Assembly (NCBI RefSeq): GCF_000590885.1
Contig: NZ_JFHN01000070.1
Coordinates: 1-46,255 of the forward strand
Direction: 5' to 3'
Origin: Erwinia mallotivora
Lineage (GTDB): Bacteria; Pseudomonadota; Gammaproteobacteria; Enterobacterales; Enterobacteriaceae
Length of the DNA stretch: 46,255 bases
Positions within the stretch are counted from its first letter, which is position 1. Each line of letters begins with the position of its first letter. Under the pieces are notes generated by a model, which saw only the letters and a list, made by a program, of their open reading frames with translations, did not search any database and was not told the origin of the DNA. The position numbers and the translations under genes were made by a program. Shown in pieces: positions 17,710 through 25,655 of this stretch.

Positions 17710-19107
17710 ATGCTTCAGACACTTTATGGCGGCATTCAGTATATGTTGGGTCTTGGCCCGACCATCATGCTACCCATTATTATCTTTATTATGGGCCTGT
17801 GCCTCGGCGCAGGATTTAATAAAGCGCTGCGTTCCGCGCTGACGATTGGCATGGGTTTTATCGGTATTTTTCTGGTTTTCGGATTGTTGCTGGATAACCT
17901 CGGTCCGGCAGCAAAAGAGATGGTGAAACATACCGGGATTAACCTGCCGGTGGTGGATTTGGGCTGGACACCCCTTGCCGCCATCGCCTGGGCTTCGCAG
18001 GTTGCACCTTTTGTTGTGCCGCTGACGCTGGCGATTAACGTGCTGATGCTGACCATGAAGTGGACACGCACGGTGAACATTGACGTCTGGAACTTCTGGC
18101 ACTTCTCAATGGTTGGCGCGATGGTGTACAACGTCACCGGTAGCTTCCTGTTTGGCCTGCTGATCGCCGGGGTGACCTCGGTCATCACGCTGCTGCTGGC
18201 CGACTGGTGTGCGCCGATGATCCAGAAGTATTTCAATCTGCCGGGCATTTCTCTGCCCACGCTCTCTTCCGCCATCTTCTTTCCGTTTGGCCTGCTGGGT
18301 AATCTGATCCTCGATAAAATACCGGGGATCAACCGCTTAAATGCCGATGCCGAGGCTATTCAGAAGCGTTTTGGCATCTTTGGTGAACCGATGATGCTGG
18401 GGGTGATCCTTGGGGCGGGGATCGGCATTCTCGCCCGCTATGACTTCAAAGGCGTGTTAACGCTGGCGATGAGCCTGGGTGCTGTCATGCTGATAATGCC
18501 CCGCATGGTGAAGCTGCTGATGGAGGGGCTACTCCCGCTCTCCGACGCGGTGAAAAAGTTTCTGCGTAAAAAGTATCCTGAGCGCGACGATCTCTATATT
18601 GGTCTGGATATTGCCGTGGCGGTGGGACATCCCTCCGTGCTGTCAACCGCGCTGCTGCTGATCCCGGTTGGCGTGCTGCTGGCGGTGATCCTGCCCGGTA
18701 ACCGACTGTTACCGCTGGGCGATTTGGCAAATATCTGGGTGCCAATCTCAATGGTGGTACTGGCGTGTCGCGGCAATATTGCCCGTGCCTTTATTCTCGG
18801 TATTCCTTTGCTGTCGCTGAATCTGTATGTCGCCTCCGCTGCGGCCCCCATCCTGACCGCCGTGGCAAAAAGTATCCATTTTCCGATTAACACCGACAGT
18901 GAAATATCCAGCCTGCTGGATGGCGGCAATCCATTCCGCTTCTGGATGGTAAAAATCTTCGAAGGAAACGGGCTGGCTCTGGCGCTGATCCCGGTCATCT
19001 TCATCACTTGTCTGCTGCTGTACCGCATGACCCGCAGGCAGATGCAACAAGAAGAGATGGCCGAAGCGCATGCCGCCTCCGGCGCGGCTGAGAAACCGGG
19101 CTTGTAA
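17710..19107 (+). CDS. gatC: PTS galactitol-family EIIC permease
   Basis: 465 aa with ten or more hydrophobic segments, the length and layout of GatC. Typical features are GLCLGAGFNKALRSALTIG near the N-terminus, PFVVPLTLAINVLMLTMKWTRTVNIDVWNFWH and the loop DIAVAVGHPSVLSTALLL. It is the inner-membrane channel that imports and phosphorylates the alditol together with EIIA and EIIB. It starts 14 bp after the EIIB stop. The substrate remains unassigned; the accompanying FGGY kinase is not part of the standard galactitol operon. Confidence 0.9.
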   Translation: MLQTLYGGIQYMLGLGPTIMLPIIIFIMGLCLGAGFNKALRSALTIGMGFIGIFLVFGLLLDNLGPAAKEMVKHTGINLPVVDLGWTPLAAIAWASQVAPFVVPLTLAINVLMLTMKWTRTVNIDVWNFWHFSMVGAMVYNVTGSFLFGLLIAGVTSVITLLLADWCAPMIQKYFNLPGISLPTLSSAIFFPFGLLGNLILDKIPGINRLNADAEAIQKRFGIFGEPMMLGVILGAGIGILARYDFKGVLTLAMSLGAVMLIMPRMVKLLMEGLLPLSDAVKKFLRKKYPERDDLYIGLDIAVAVGHPSVLSTALLLIPVGVLLAVILPGNRLLPLGDLANIWVPISMVVLACRGNIARAFILGIPLLSLNLYVASAAAPILTAVAKSIHFPINTDSEISSLLDGGNPFRFWMVKIFEGNGLALALIPVIFITCLLLYRMTRRQMQQEEMAEAHAASGAAEKPGL

Positions 19108-19166
19108 TCACCCGCATCGCACCGGGTTTATTGATGAGTGAAATTTCCCTGATTAAGGGCAGAGAT

Positions 19167-20663
19167 ATGTACGCAATTGGTATTGATGTGGGCACCACCA
19201 ACTGTAAGGTCTGTTTATATCGTATTGCCGATCTTCATCTGGTGAAAAAGCACAGTTTTATTACGCCCAAAAATATCACCGAATACGGCAGTGATTTTGA
19301 TATGGCGACGCTGTGGCAGGGATTGATCGCCGGTCTGCATGACGTGGCACATGCCGTCAGCGATCCGCAGAATATTGTCTCGGTTTCGGTAGCCAGCGTC
19401 GGTGAGGCCGGGGTGCTGCTGGATGCCGCAGACAATATCATCGGGCCGGTGATGACCTGGTATGACACCCGTACCCAGCCGCAGCTGGCGCGTGTTGTCA
19501 GCCAGCTGGGTGACCGGCGTCTGTATGAAATTACCGGTATTCCTGCGCACAGTAATTACAGCCTCAACAAGATCCTCTGGCTGATGGAGCATAACAAAGC
19601 TCAGCAGCCTGCCAGCTGGCTCTGCATGGCGGAATATATTGCGTTTTGCCTGAGCGGCGAACGGCGTGCTGAATACTCGCTGGCTTCCCGCACGCTGGCT
19701 TTTGATATCGCCCGGGGCGACTGGTCGGCAGAGATTATTGCCGCGATGGGGTTGCCTGCCACGCTGTTCAGCCCGCTGACCGTCGCCGGTAAGCCAACCG
19801 GTGAGCTACTGGCAACGGTGAGTGAGGCAACGGGTATTCCTTGCAGCGCGAAGGTTTCCATTGCCGGTCACGATCATATGGTCGGTGCCGTGGCGGTCGG
19901 GGTGACCGAACCGACGCAAATCCTTAATTCCACCGGCACCACGGAAGGCCTGCTGGTGGTGGGTAATCAACCCTCGCTTACCGAAGGTTTTTTCCGCTCG
20001 CGGCTCTCTAATGGCCGCCATGTGTTGCCGGATGCCGCAACGCTGTATGCCTCTCTGCCGTCAGCGGGCTATGCCATTGAATGGTTCAGTAACCTTTTCG
20101 GCCTGACACGCGCTGATTTTACCAGCATGACGCAGTGGCTGATGAGCAAAGGTGCCGCTGAATCTCCCACCGACAGCTTTCTGATCCCGCATTTGCGCGG
20201 CAGCGGGCCACCCCAGCGATCCATCCATGCGAAGGGGCTGATTTACGGTCTGGCTGACCATACCGATGCGGAAGGGTTTTTAAAGGCGGTGTTTCACGGT
20301 CTTTGTTATGAACTCCGCCACCTGCTGGAAACCTGCGAGTCGCTGACGGGCAATCACTGGAAATCGGTGCTGGTGATCGGCGCAGCCTGCCAGAACCCTT
20401 ACTGGCTGCAACTGAAAGCCACCATCCTCAGGCGGGAAATTGTCGCCTGTCAGATCCCGGAAGCGGTCAGTCGGGGCGCGGCGCTGCTGGGCGCACGCGG
20501 GGCGGGTTTCGAGCCGCACGTTGCCGCGCTCGCGGCGGATTCTCTGCAACGCTATCAGCCCGATGAGCCGTCCGCCGCCGCGTTTGATCGGGTTTACCGG
20601 CAGATCTACCAACCGCTGTTCGCCAGCAAAATTCACATTGAAAATCAGATCAACAGGACGTAA
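19167..20663 (+). CDS. FGGY-family carbohydrate kinase
   Basis: 498 aa. MYAIGIDVGTTNCKV is the phosphate-1 motif of the FGGY fold, and LNSTGTTEG and the late VIGAACQNPYWLQLKATIL helix (adenosine motif) complete the two-domain actin-like layout. The ATG at 19167 is chosen because AAGGG lies 7 nt upstream and the family starts directly at this motif; an ATG at 19134 would add eleven residues. FGGY enzymes phosphorylate free polyols or ketoses such as xylulose, ribulose or glycerol. Its presence beside a PTS, which delivers an already phosphorylated sugar, is unexpected and is discussed in the findings. Confidence 0.88.
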   Translation: MYAIGIDVGTTNCKVCLYRIADLHLVKKHSFITPKNITEYGSDFDMATLWQGLIAGLHDVAHAVSDPQNIVSVSVASVGEAGVLLDAADNIIGPVMTWYDTRTQPQLARVVSQLGDRRLYEITGIPAHSNYSLNKILWLMEHNKAQQPASWLCMAEYIAFCLSGERRAEYSLASRTLAFDIARGDWSAEIIAAMGLPATLFSPLTVAGKPTGELLATVSEATGIPCSAKVSIAGHDHMVGAVAVGVTEPTQILNSTGTTEGLLVVGNQPSLTEGFFRSRLSNGRHVLPDAATLYASLPSAGYAIEWFSNLFGLTRADFTSMTQWLMSKGAAESPTDSFLIPHLRGSGPPQRSIHAKGLIYGLADHTDAEGFLKAVFHGLCYELRHLLETCESLTGNHWKSVLVIGAACQNPYWLQLKATILRREIVACQIPEAVSRGAALLGARGAGFEPHVAALAADSLQRYQPDEPSAAAFDRVYRQIYQPLFASKIHIENQINRT

Positions 20664-20666
20664 ATC

Positions 20667-21701
20667 ATGAAAGCCAGCGTTTATTACGGCAAAAACGATA
20701 TTCGTTATCAGGAGATGCCCGTTCCGGATATTGAGGACGGCGATATTCTGGTCAGAATGAAAAGCTGTGGCCTGTGCGGCACGGACATCCATAAAGCCCG
20801 TCATCAGACGGTAACCGGTCCGGTGGTTCTCGGTCATGAGGTGGCGGCGGAGGTGGTAAAAGTCGGCGCGCGTGTCAGCCGTTTCCGGCCTGGTGACCGG
20901 GTGGTCACGGCCATTCACGTCCCCTGCTTCAGTTGCCACTACTGTCACCGTGAGCATTTCACGCTGTGCGAGCAATTTAAACCCACCCACATTGAGCCGG
21001 GCGGATTTGCCGAATATATCCGCCTGCCGGAACTGCACGTTAAGCATCTGACGCACCTCATCCCGGAAGGGGTTTCCTGGGATAACGCGGCGATGGTGGA
21101 ACCCATTGGCTGCTGCCTGCACGGTCTGAAACAGGCGGCGATTACCCCCGGATGCAGCGTGCTGGTGATGGGGTCCGGCACCATCGGCCTGCTCAGCGCG
21201 CAGCTTGCGGCGATGATGGGTGCATCCACGGTGATGGTTTCTGACTTGTCCCCTTTCAAACTGGATCTGGCTCTGCGATTGGGTATCGATCATGCCATCA
21301 ATCCGGCCAAAGAAAATCTGCCGGCGCGCATTGCTGAGATTACCGCCGGGCTGGGGGTGGATGTGGTGGTGATTGCGGCGGGCGTCGCGTCACTGTTGCC
21401 GCAGGCTATCGACCTGCTGCGGCGGGGAGGACGGGTGGTGGTGTTCTCGCCGTTTGATCAGGACAACCTGGTGACGATTGATGCGGCGCGTTTTTTTCGT
21501 GATGAAATTTCAATCGTTGGCACTTATTCACTGTCGTCCCGCGAAATGCAGGAAGCCGTCGAGATCATTCGCAACGATCGCATCCGCCTCGGGGAGATGA
21601 TCACCCACAGCTGGCCGTTATCCCGGTTGCATGAGGCGATTGAATTCGCGGCCAATCCGCACAATGAGGTGCTGAAAGTGATTATGCAGATGGACGAGTA
21701 A
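20667..21701 (+). CDS. Zinc-dependent alditol dehydrogenase (MDR family)
   Basis: 344 aa. Medium-chain dehydrogenase: catalytic zinc ligands in CGLCGTDIH and GHEVAAE, the structural four-cysteine zinc loop in CFSCHYCHREHFTLC, and the nucleotide fold around VLVMGSGTIGLLSAQLAA. Such enzymes in PTS operons (GatD, GutB types) oxidise the alditol phosphate to a ketose phosphate with NAD. It is 3 bp after the kinase gene, so the two are probably translated together. The next gene lies 155 bp away behind its own operator. Confidence 0.9.
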   Translation: MKASVYYGKNDIRYQEMPVPDIEDGDILVRMKSCGLCGTDIHKARHQTVTGPVVLGHEVAAEVVKVGARVSRFRPGDRVVTAIHVPCFSCHYCHREHFTLCEQFKPTHIEPGGFAEYIRLPELHVKHLTHLIPEGVSWDNAAMVEPIGCCLHGLKQAAITPGCSVLVMGSGTIGLLSAQLAAMMGASTVMVSDLSPFKLDLALRLGIDHAINPAKENLPARIAEITAGLGVDVVVIAAGVASLLPQAIDLLRRGGRVVVFSPFDQDNLVTIDAARFFRDEISIVGTYSLSSREMQEAVEIIRNDRIRLGEMITHSWPLSRLHEAIEFAANPHNEVLKVIMQMDE

Positions 21702-21818
21702 GCAGGGGAGGCGCTCTCTGACAGGCTTTCAGCGGCTGCCGCTGGTGTGGTTCAGGTGAAGAGGATCGTTTATTGATGCAGGGAAATCAGGTTGTGTTCG
21801 GTTTATACTTGTGCATAG

Positions 21819-21832
21819 TCGTACATAGACGA
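21819..21832. promoter_or_regulatory. GntR operator upstream of the repressor gene
   Basis: TCGTACATAGACGA is an inverted repeat sharing the ten-base core GTACATAGAC with the site at 16819-16832. It lies 9-13 nt after a TATACT (21804-21809) and 24 nt before the gntR start, fitting autorepression. The core resembles known HutC-subfamily operators, which contain a similar TAGAC half-site. Confidence 0.72.
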
Positions 21833-21856
21833 TCTTAATCACAGAGGAAACAGCGC

Positions 21857-22600
21857 ATGAATACCGTTTTGAAAGATTCTGAAGTGCCACTTTATCTTCA
21901 GGTTGCCGAGTGGCTTCGTCAGAACGTTCATAAGGGGGATCTGACCAGCGGCGATCGGGTGCCGTCGGAAAATCAGATCATGGAAAAGCTGGGAGTCAGT
22001 CGGGGCACGGTGAAAAAAGCGGTGACCATGCTGGTCAATGAGGGATTGCTGGTGCAGGTCCAGGGCAAAGGCACCTTTGTTAAAAGCGTCAATATTTCTT
22101 ATTCGCTGGGTGAGGGGCTGCTCTCTTTCGCTGAATCGCTGGAAAGTCAGCATCTGCGTTTCACCACCGAGGTGATCAGCTCGCGGGCGGAGGTCGCCAG
22201 CGAACTGGTTGCCGCCAAACTGGGCATCAAACCGGGTGATGCCATTCTCTACCTGGAGCGGGTGCGTAGCGTCGAAGGTGAGAAGGTGATGGTGATCGAA
22301 AACCGCATCAACGTGGCGCATTGTCCCGGCATTGAGGCGGTCGATTTTAACCACAACAATCTGTTCCCCACAATTGAAAGGCTGTCAGGGAAAAAGATCA
22401 GTTTTTCGCAAAGCCGCTATGCCGCAAAAATTATCGGCGCAGAGCGGGGACATCTGCTGGATGTCAGTGAGGATGCGCCGGTGCTCCATCTGGAACAGCT
22501 GGTGTTCTTTCAGCAGGATATGCCGGTGGAGTATGGCAATGTCTGGCTGAAATCCGACAAATATTATTTAGGTACGGTCCTTCAACGAAGAGAGAGGTAA
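21857..22600 (+). CDS. GntR/HutC-family regulator with UTRA domain
   Basis: 247 aa. The N-terminal winged helix (residues ~8-78) includes GDRVPSENQIMEKLGVSRGTVKKAVTMLVNEGLL, and the C-terminal half is a UTRA ligand domain (VRSVEGEKVMVIENRINV... LHLEQLVFFQQDMPVEYGNVW). UTRA regulators usually sense a phosphorylated sugar. Identical operator cores precede this gene and the PTS operon, so it is probably the local repressor, acting on both units. It is followed after 5 bp by the aldolase gene. Confidence 0.92.
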   Translation: MNTVLKDSEVPLYLQVAEWLRQNVHKGDLTSGDRVPSENQIMEKLGVSRGTVKKAVTMLVNEGLLVQVQGKGTFVKSVNISYSLGEGLLSFAESLESQHLRFTTEVISSRAEVASELVAAKLGIKPGDAILYLERVRSVEGEKVMVIENRINVAHCPGIEAVDFNHNNLFPTIERLSGKKISFSQSRYAAKIIGAERGHLLDVSEDAPVLHLEQLVFFQQDMPVEYGNVWLKSDKYYLGTVLQRRER

Positions 22601-22605
22601 AGGTT

Positions 22606-23445
22606 ATGCCATTAGTGAACGGTCATATTCTGCTGAACGCGATTCAGCAAAAAGGGGTTCTGGCGGGCGCGTTTAACACCACTAATCTGGAAACCACGCT
22701 GTCGATTCTGAATGCGATTGAGCGTTCAGGCCTGCCCAATTTCATTCAGATTGCACCGACCAATGCCAGACTTTCTGGCTACGATTACATTTATGAAATG
22801 GTTAAAAAACGTGCCGCCAGCATGGATGTGCCCGTCAGTCTGCATCTCGATCACGGAAAAGAGCTGGACGATGTTAAACAGGCGGTGCGGGCCGGTTTCA
22901 CCTCGGTGATGATCGACGGTGCCGAACTGCCTTTTGAAGAGAACATTGCTTTTACTCGTGCGGCGGTGGAGTTTTGCCAGTCGTTTGGCGTGCCGGTTGA
23001 GGCCGAACTGGGCGCGATCCTCGGTAAAGAAGACGACCACGTCAGCGAAGCAGACTGTAAAACCGATCCGTACCAGGTGCTGCGATTTGTGCAGGAAACC
23101 GGCTGTAGCATGCTGGCGGTATCGGTGGGCAATGTGCACGGGCTGGACGATATTCCCCGTATTGATATTCCCCTGTTACAGAAAATAGCGGCTGTTTGTC
23201 CGGTGCCGTTGGTTATTCATGGCGGTTCCGGTATTGATGAGGCAATTATTCGTAGCTTCGTAAAATATAATGTGGTGAAAGTGAATATTGCCAGCGATCT
23301 GCGAAAAGCCTTTATTACCTCGGTGGGTAAAGCCTGGACCGAAAATAATAACGAAGCTAATCTGGCAAGAGTCATGACCAGTGCAAAAATGGCGGTTGAA
23401 ACCGATGTATTCAGTAAAATACAGATGATGAATCGCGCTTCCTGA
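22606..23445 (+). CDS. Class II ketose-bisphosphate aldolase (GatY/KbaY/Fba family)
   Basis: 279 aa. Zinc-dependent class II aldolase: HLDHGKE gives the conserved histidine/aspartate pair, VEAELGAILGKEDD the catalytic loop region, VGNVHG a zinc histidine and VIHGGSGI the phosphate-binding loop with the last zinc histidine. It cleaves a ketose 1,6-bisphosphate (or shorter homologue) to dihydroxyacetone phosphate and an aldehyde phosphate. In galactitol operons GatY needs a GatZ partner; none is present here, and this gene lies between the repressor and HPr genes. Confidence 0.88.
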   Translation: MPLVNGHILLNAIQQKGVLAGAFNTTNLETTLSILNAIERSGLPNFIQIAPTNARLSGYDYIYEMVKKRAASMDVPVSLHLDHGKELDDVKQAVRAGFTSVMIDGAELPFEENIAFTRAAVEFCQSFGVPVEAELGAILGKEDDHVSEADCKTDPYQVLRFVQETGCSMLAVSVGNVHGLDDIPRIDIPLLQKIAAVCPVPLVIHGGSGIDEAIIRSFVKYNVVKVNIASDLRKAFITSVGKAWTENNNEANLARVMTSAKMAVETDVFSKIQMMNRAS

Positions 23446-23478
23446 TATTAACGTCCGCAATAAAGCAGAATGTAAATT

Positions 23479-23748
23479 ATGGTCAGAGAAAATATTCGTG
23501 TTGTTAACAGCACCGGTCTGCACGCGCGTCCTGCAGCCACCCTGATTAAAACGGTAAAGAAATATCAGTCGTCGGTTACCCTGATTAATAATGGCAAGGA
23601 TACCCGGTTAAAAGGATTAATGAGCGTTTTAGGTGCGGGGGTAAAAGGCCATTCTGAGATTGAAATTATTTGTGAAGGCAGTGATGAACAGGAGGCGATG
23701 CAGGAAATTAAAGGATTATTTGCCAGCGGTTTTGGCGAAAAAGACTAA
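23479..23748 (+). CDS. Dedicated HPr-like phosphocarrier
   Basis: 89 aa. HPr fold with the phosphorylation site NSTGLHARPA, His15. At the position of the usual regulatory serine (46) the sequence reads KGL, so this Ser is replaced by Gly, which is tolerable in enterics where HPr kinase is absent. Placed 33 bp after the aldolase gene, it may feed the local PTS EIIA in preference to, or besides, the general PtsH. A second HPr dedicated to a sugar operon is not rare, but its presence supports the locus being a self-contained module. Confidence 0.85.
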   Translation: MVRENIRVVNSTGLHARPAATLIKTVKKYQSSVTLINNGKDTRLKGLMSVLGAGVKGHSEIEIICEGSDEQEAMQEIKGLFASGFGEKD

Positions 23749-23824
23749 CCATTAATCCCGAACAACCTGACTGAAATGAGATACGCTCTCAGGATGTGTC
23801 ACGTCCTTAACAGGGGGAAACAGA

Positions 23825-24604
23825 ATGTCGAAAACGTGGTTTAAACGGGTGCTGCTGGTGAATGATGATGGAATCAATGCGCCGGGCATTGCGCTGCTTG
23901 AGCGCGTGGCGCAGCAGATTGCTGATGAGGTATGGGTGGTGGCGCCCGCTACCGATAAGAGCGGTGTCTCCAACTCGGTCAGCCTGCGTGAGCCGCTGCG
24001 CCTTGAGCCGCGCGGCGATCGAAAGTTTGCCGTACATGGCACGCCTGCGGATTGTGTGGCGCTGGCCGTCAGGCATCTGATGAAGGACGCCCCGCCCGAT
24101 CTGCTGCTGTCAGGGATTAACTGTGGTTCCAATATCGGATTCGAGACGGTGTTATCCGGCACGGTGGGGGCGGCAATCACCGGGGTGCTGCTGGGTATTC
24201 CGTCGGTGGCGCTCAGCCAGGATAAGCGGCAGGAAGATGCTGTTGACTGGCGCACGGCAGAAGCAGAGTGTCTGCCGGTTTTGCAGGCGCTTTTTCAGGC
24301 CGGACTGCCTGCCGGATGCTGTCTGAACGTCAATTTTCCCGCCAGCGGCAGGGCGCGAGGGATAAGAGTCACGCGTCAGGGGATGGGTAAAGTGAAAGGA
24401 CTGGCGGTGACGCCAGTCGGGGATCCGCATGGCGATAACTACTACTGGCTGCGCGTCGAACACGGCCCGGGCGATTTGCCGGAAAACAGTGAGGTGGCCG
24501 CCGTAGCGGACGGTTATATCTCGGTAACACCGTTAACCTTCGAACGCACCGCCGTGGATGTCCAGGCAGAACTCTCTGCACGGCTTACCCGCGCGGATAG
24601 CTAA
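23825..24604 (+). CDS. surE: SurE-family 5'/3'-nucleotidase (acid phosphatase)
   Basis: 259 aa. The SurE signature is clear: VLLVNDDGINAPG with the metal-binding Asp pair at the N-terminus, KSGVSNSVSLREPL, HGTPADCVALA and SGINCGSNIGFETVLSGTVGAAITG. SurE enzymes hydrolyse nucleoside 5'- and 3'-monophosphates and other phosphomonoesters using divalent metal. The standard enterobacterial surE sits beside pcm and rpoS, so this is likely a second copy. At the end of a sugar operon it could dephosphorylate an imported or toxic sugar phosphate. It starts 77 bp after HPr and may have its own promoter. Confidence 0.88.
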   Translation: MSKTWFKRVLLVNDDGINAPGIALLERVAQQIADEVWVVAPATDKSGVSNSVSLREPLRLEPRGDRKFAVHGTPADCVALAVRHLMKDAPPDLLLSGINCGSNIGFETVLSGTVGAAITGVLLGIPSVALSQDKRQEDAVDWRTAEAECLPVLQALFQAGLPAGCCLNVNFPASGRARGIRVTRQGMGKVKGLAVTPVGDPHGDNYYWLRVEHGPGDLPENSEVAAVADGYISVTPLTFERTAVDVQAELSARLTRADS

Positions 24605-24648
24605 CGCAGCGGATTTTTGGCTACGCAGGATGTTCAACGCCGTCACGC

Positions 24649-25107
24649 TCAGCGCGGATAGTCGCGGTCCGCGACTTTTTCCATCCAGGTGACGGTTTCT
24701 CCCTCCAGTTGCTCGCTGATGGCCAGGTGAGACATGCCCTGCTGCACCGATGCGCCATGCCAGTGTTTCACCTTCGGCGCGATCCACACCGTGTCGCCGG
24801 CGGCGATTTTCCGCGCGGGTTTTCCCCACTCCTGCACCCAGCCGCTGCCGGACGTGACCAGCAAGGTCTGTCCCAGCGGGTGAGTGTGCCAGGCGGTGCG
24901 AGCGGCAGGCGCGAAGGTCACCACGCCGCCACCAACCCGTGCCGGGGAAGGTCGTTGAAAGCGTGAACTCACGGTGACGTTGCCGCTGAAGTAGCGGGCA
25001 TCGCCAGCAGTGACGGATTGCGTGGCGGCAGGTTGGACCTCCACCCCTTCAGCCATTGCCAGGCTGGTAAATAACAGTGTCGACAGCAGCATTTTGCGGT
25101 ATTTCAT
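24649..25107 (-). CDS. Exported cupin-domain protein
   Basis: 152 aa. The N-terminus (KMLLSTLLFTSLAMA) is a signal peptide. The rest is a single cupin: TAWHTHPLGQTLLVTSG gives the first metal motif with two histidines, and GDTVWIAPKVKHWHGAS the second. Such proteins are small metal-dependent enzymes or binding proteins. It is 46 bp downstream of the carboxymuconolactone decarboxylase-family gene on the same strand, so it is probably the last gene of the two-component operon. Its substrate is unknown. Confidence 0.85.
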   Translation of the reverse strand: MKYRKMLLSTLLFTSLAMAEGVEVQPAATQSVTAGDARYFSGNVTVSSRFQRPSPARVGGGVVTFAPAARTAWHTHPLGQTLLVTSGSGWVQEWGKPARKIAAGDTVWIAPKVKHWHGASVQQGMSHLAISEQLEGETVTWMEKVADRDYPR

Positions 25108-25152
25108 CGGTTCCTCTCCTGTTGAACATGACGATAAAAGCGCGGTCAGTGG

Positions 25153-25560
25153 CTATTTGTCCTCTTTAAACACCTCTTTCGCCACCGCAATCGCGGTGAC
25201 CGAATTCGGCCAGCCGGAATAAAACGCCAGATGGGTGATGGTCTCGGTGAGTTCCTGTTCCGTCAGGCCATTCTGGCGGGCCAGACGCAAATGCGAGCGC
25301 AACTGGTCGGGACGATTCATGGCAATCAGCGCGCTGACGGTTATCAGGCTGCGGTCACGCTTTGACAGCTCAGGTCGCTGCCAGATGTCGCCGTACAGCA
25401 CGTCATCGGTCAGCTGCGCCATTTTTGGCGCGATGTCGCCCATCAGCTGTTGCGCCCGCGATGGCGTTGCGGCGGGCTTTGCCGTTTCTGCGTGGCTGGT
25501 CAGCACACTGCCAAAGCTTAACAGCGTGACCAGCAACAGACGGGGAGTAAGGATTTTCAT
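25153..25560 (-). CDS. Exported carboxymuconolactone decarboxylase-family protein
   Basis: 135 aa. The ATG at 25560, with AAGGA about 8 nt upstream, yields a signal peptide (MKILTPRLLLVTLLSFGSVLTSHA). The mature part has CMD/AhpD-type features: ERDRSLI-like RDRSLITVSALIAMNR, LRSHLRLARQNGLTEQEL and THLAFYSGWPNSVTA. The usual AhpD Cys-x-x-Cys is absent, so a decarboxylase or lactone-type activity is more likely than peroxidase. Periplasmic CMD proteins frequently co-occur with the cupin found next to it. A TGAC-N6-GTCA box lies about 88 nt upstream. Confidence 0.85.
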   Translation of the reverse strand: MKILTPRLLLVTLLSFGSVLTSHAETAKPAATPSRAQQLMGDIAPKMAQLTDDVLYGDIWQRPELSKRDRSLITVSALIAMNRPDQLRSHLRLARQNGLTEQELTETITHLAFYSGWPNSVTAIAVAKEVFKEDK

Positions 25561-25641
25561 GGCTGAGGTCCTTCTTTTGCACCAGACAGGGTTAAACATG
25601 GAGCTTACCTGATGATGCCTGTCGTTCCGCTGACGGCAGGC

Positions 25642-25655
25642 TGACCGAAATGTCA
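25642..25655. promoter_or_regulatory. Candidate response-regulator box before the CMD/cupin genes
   Basis: TGACCGAAATGTCA is the core of a 9-bp perfect inverted repeat CAGGCTGAC-N6-GTCAGCCTG (25637-25660). It overlaps the histidine kinase stop codon, about 88 nt before the CMD start. The same TGAC-N6-GTCA architecture occurs at 27884-27897. Confidence 0.6.
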
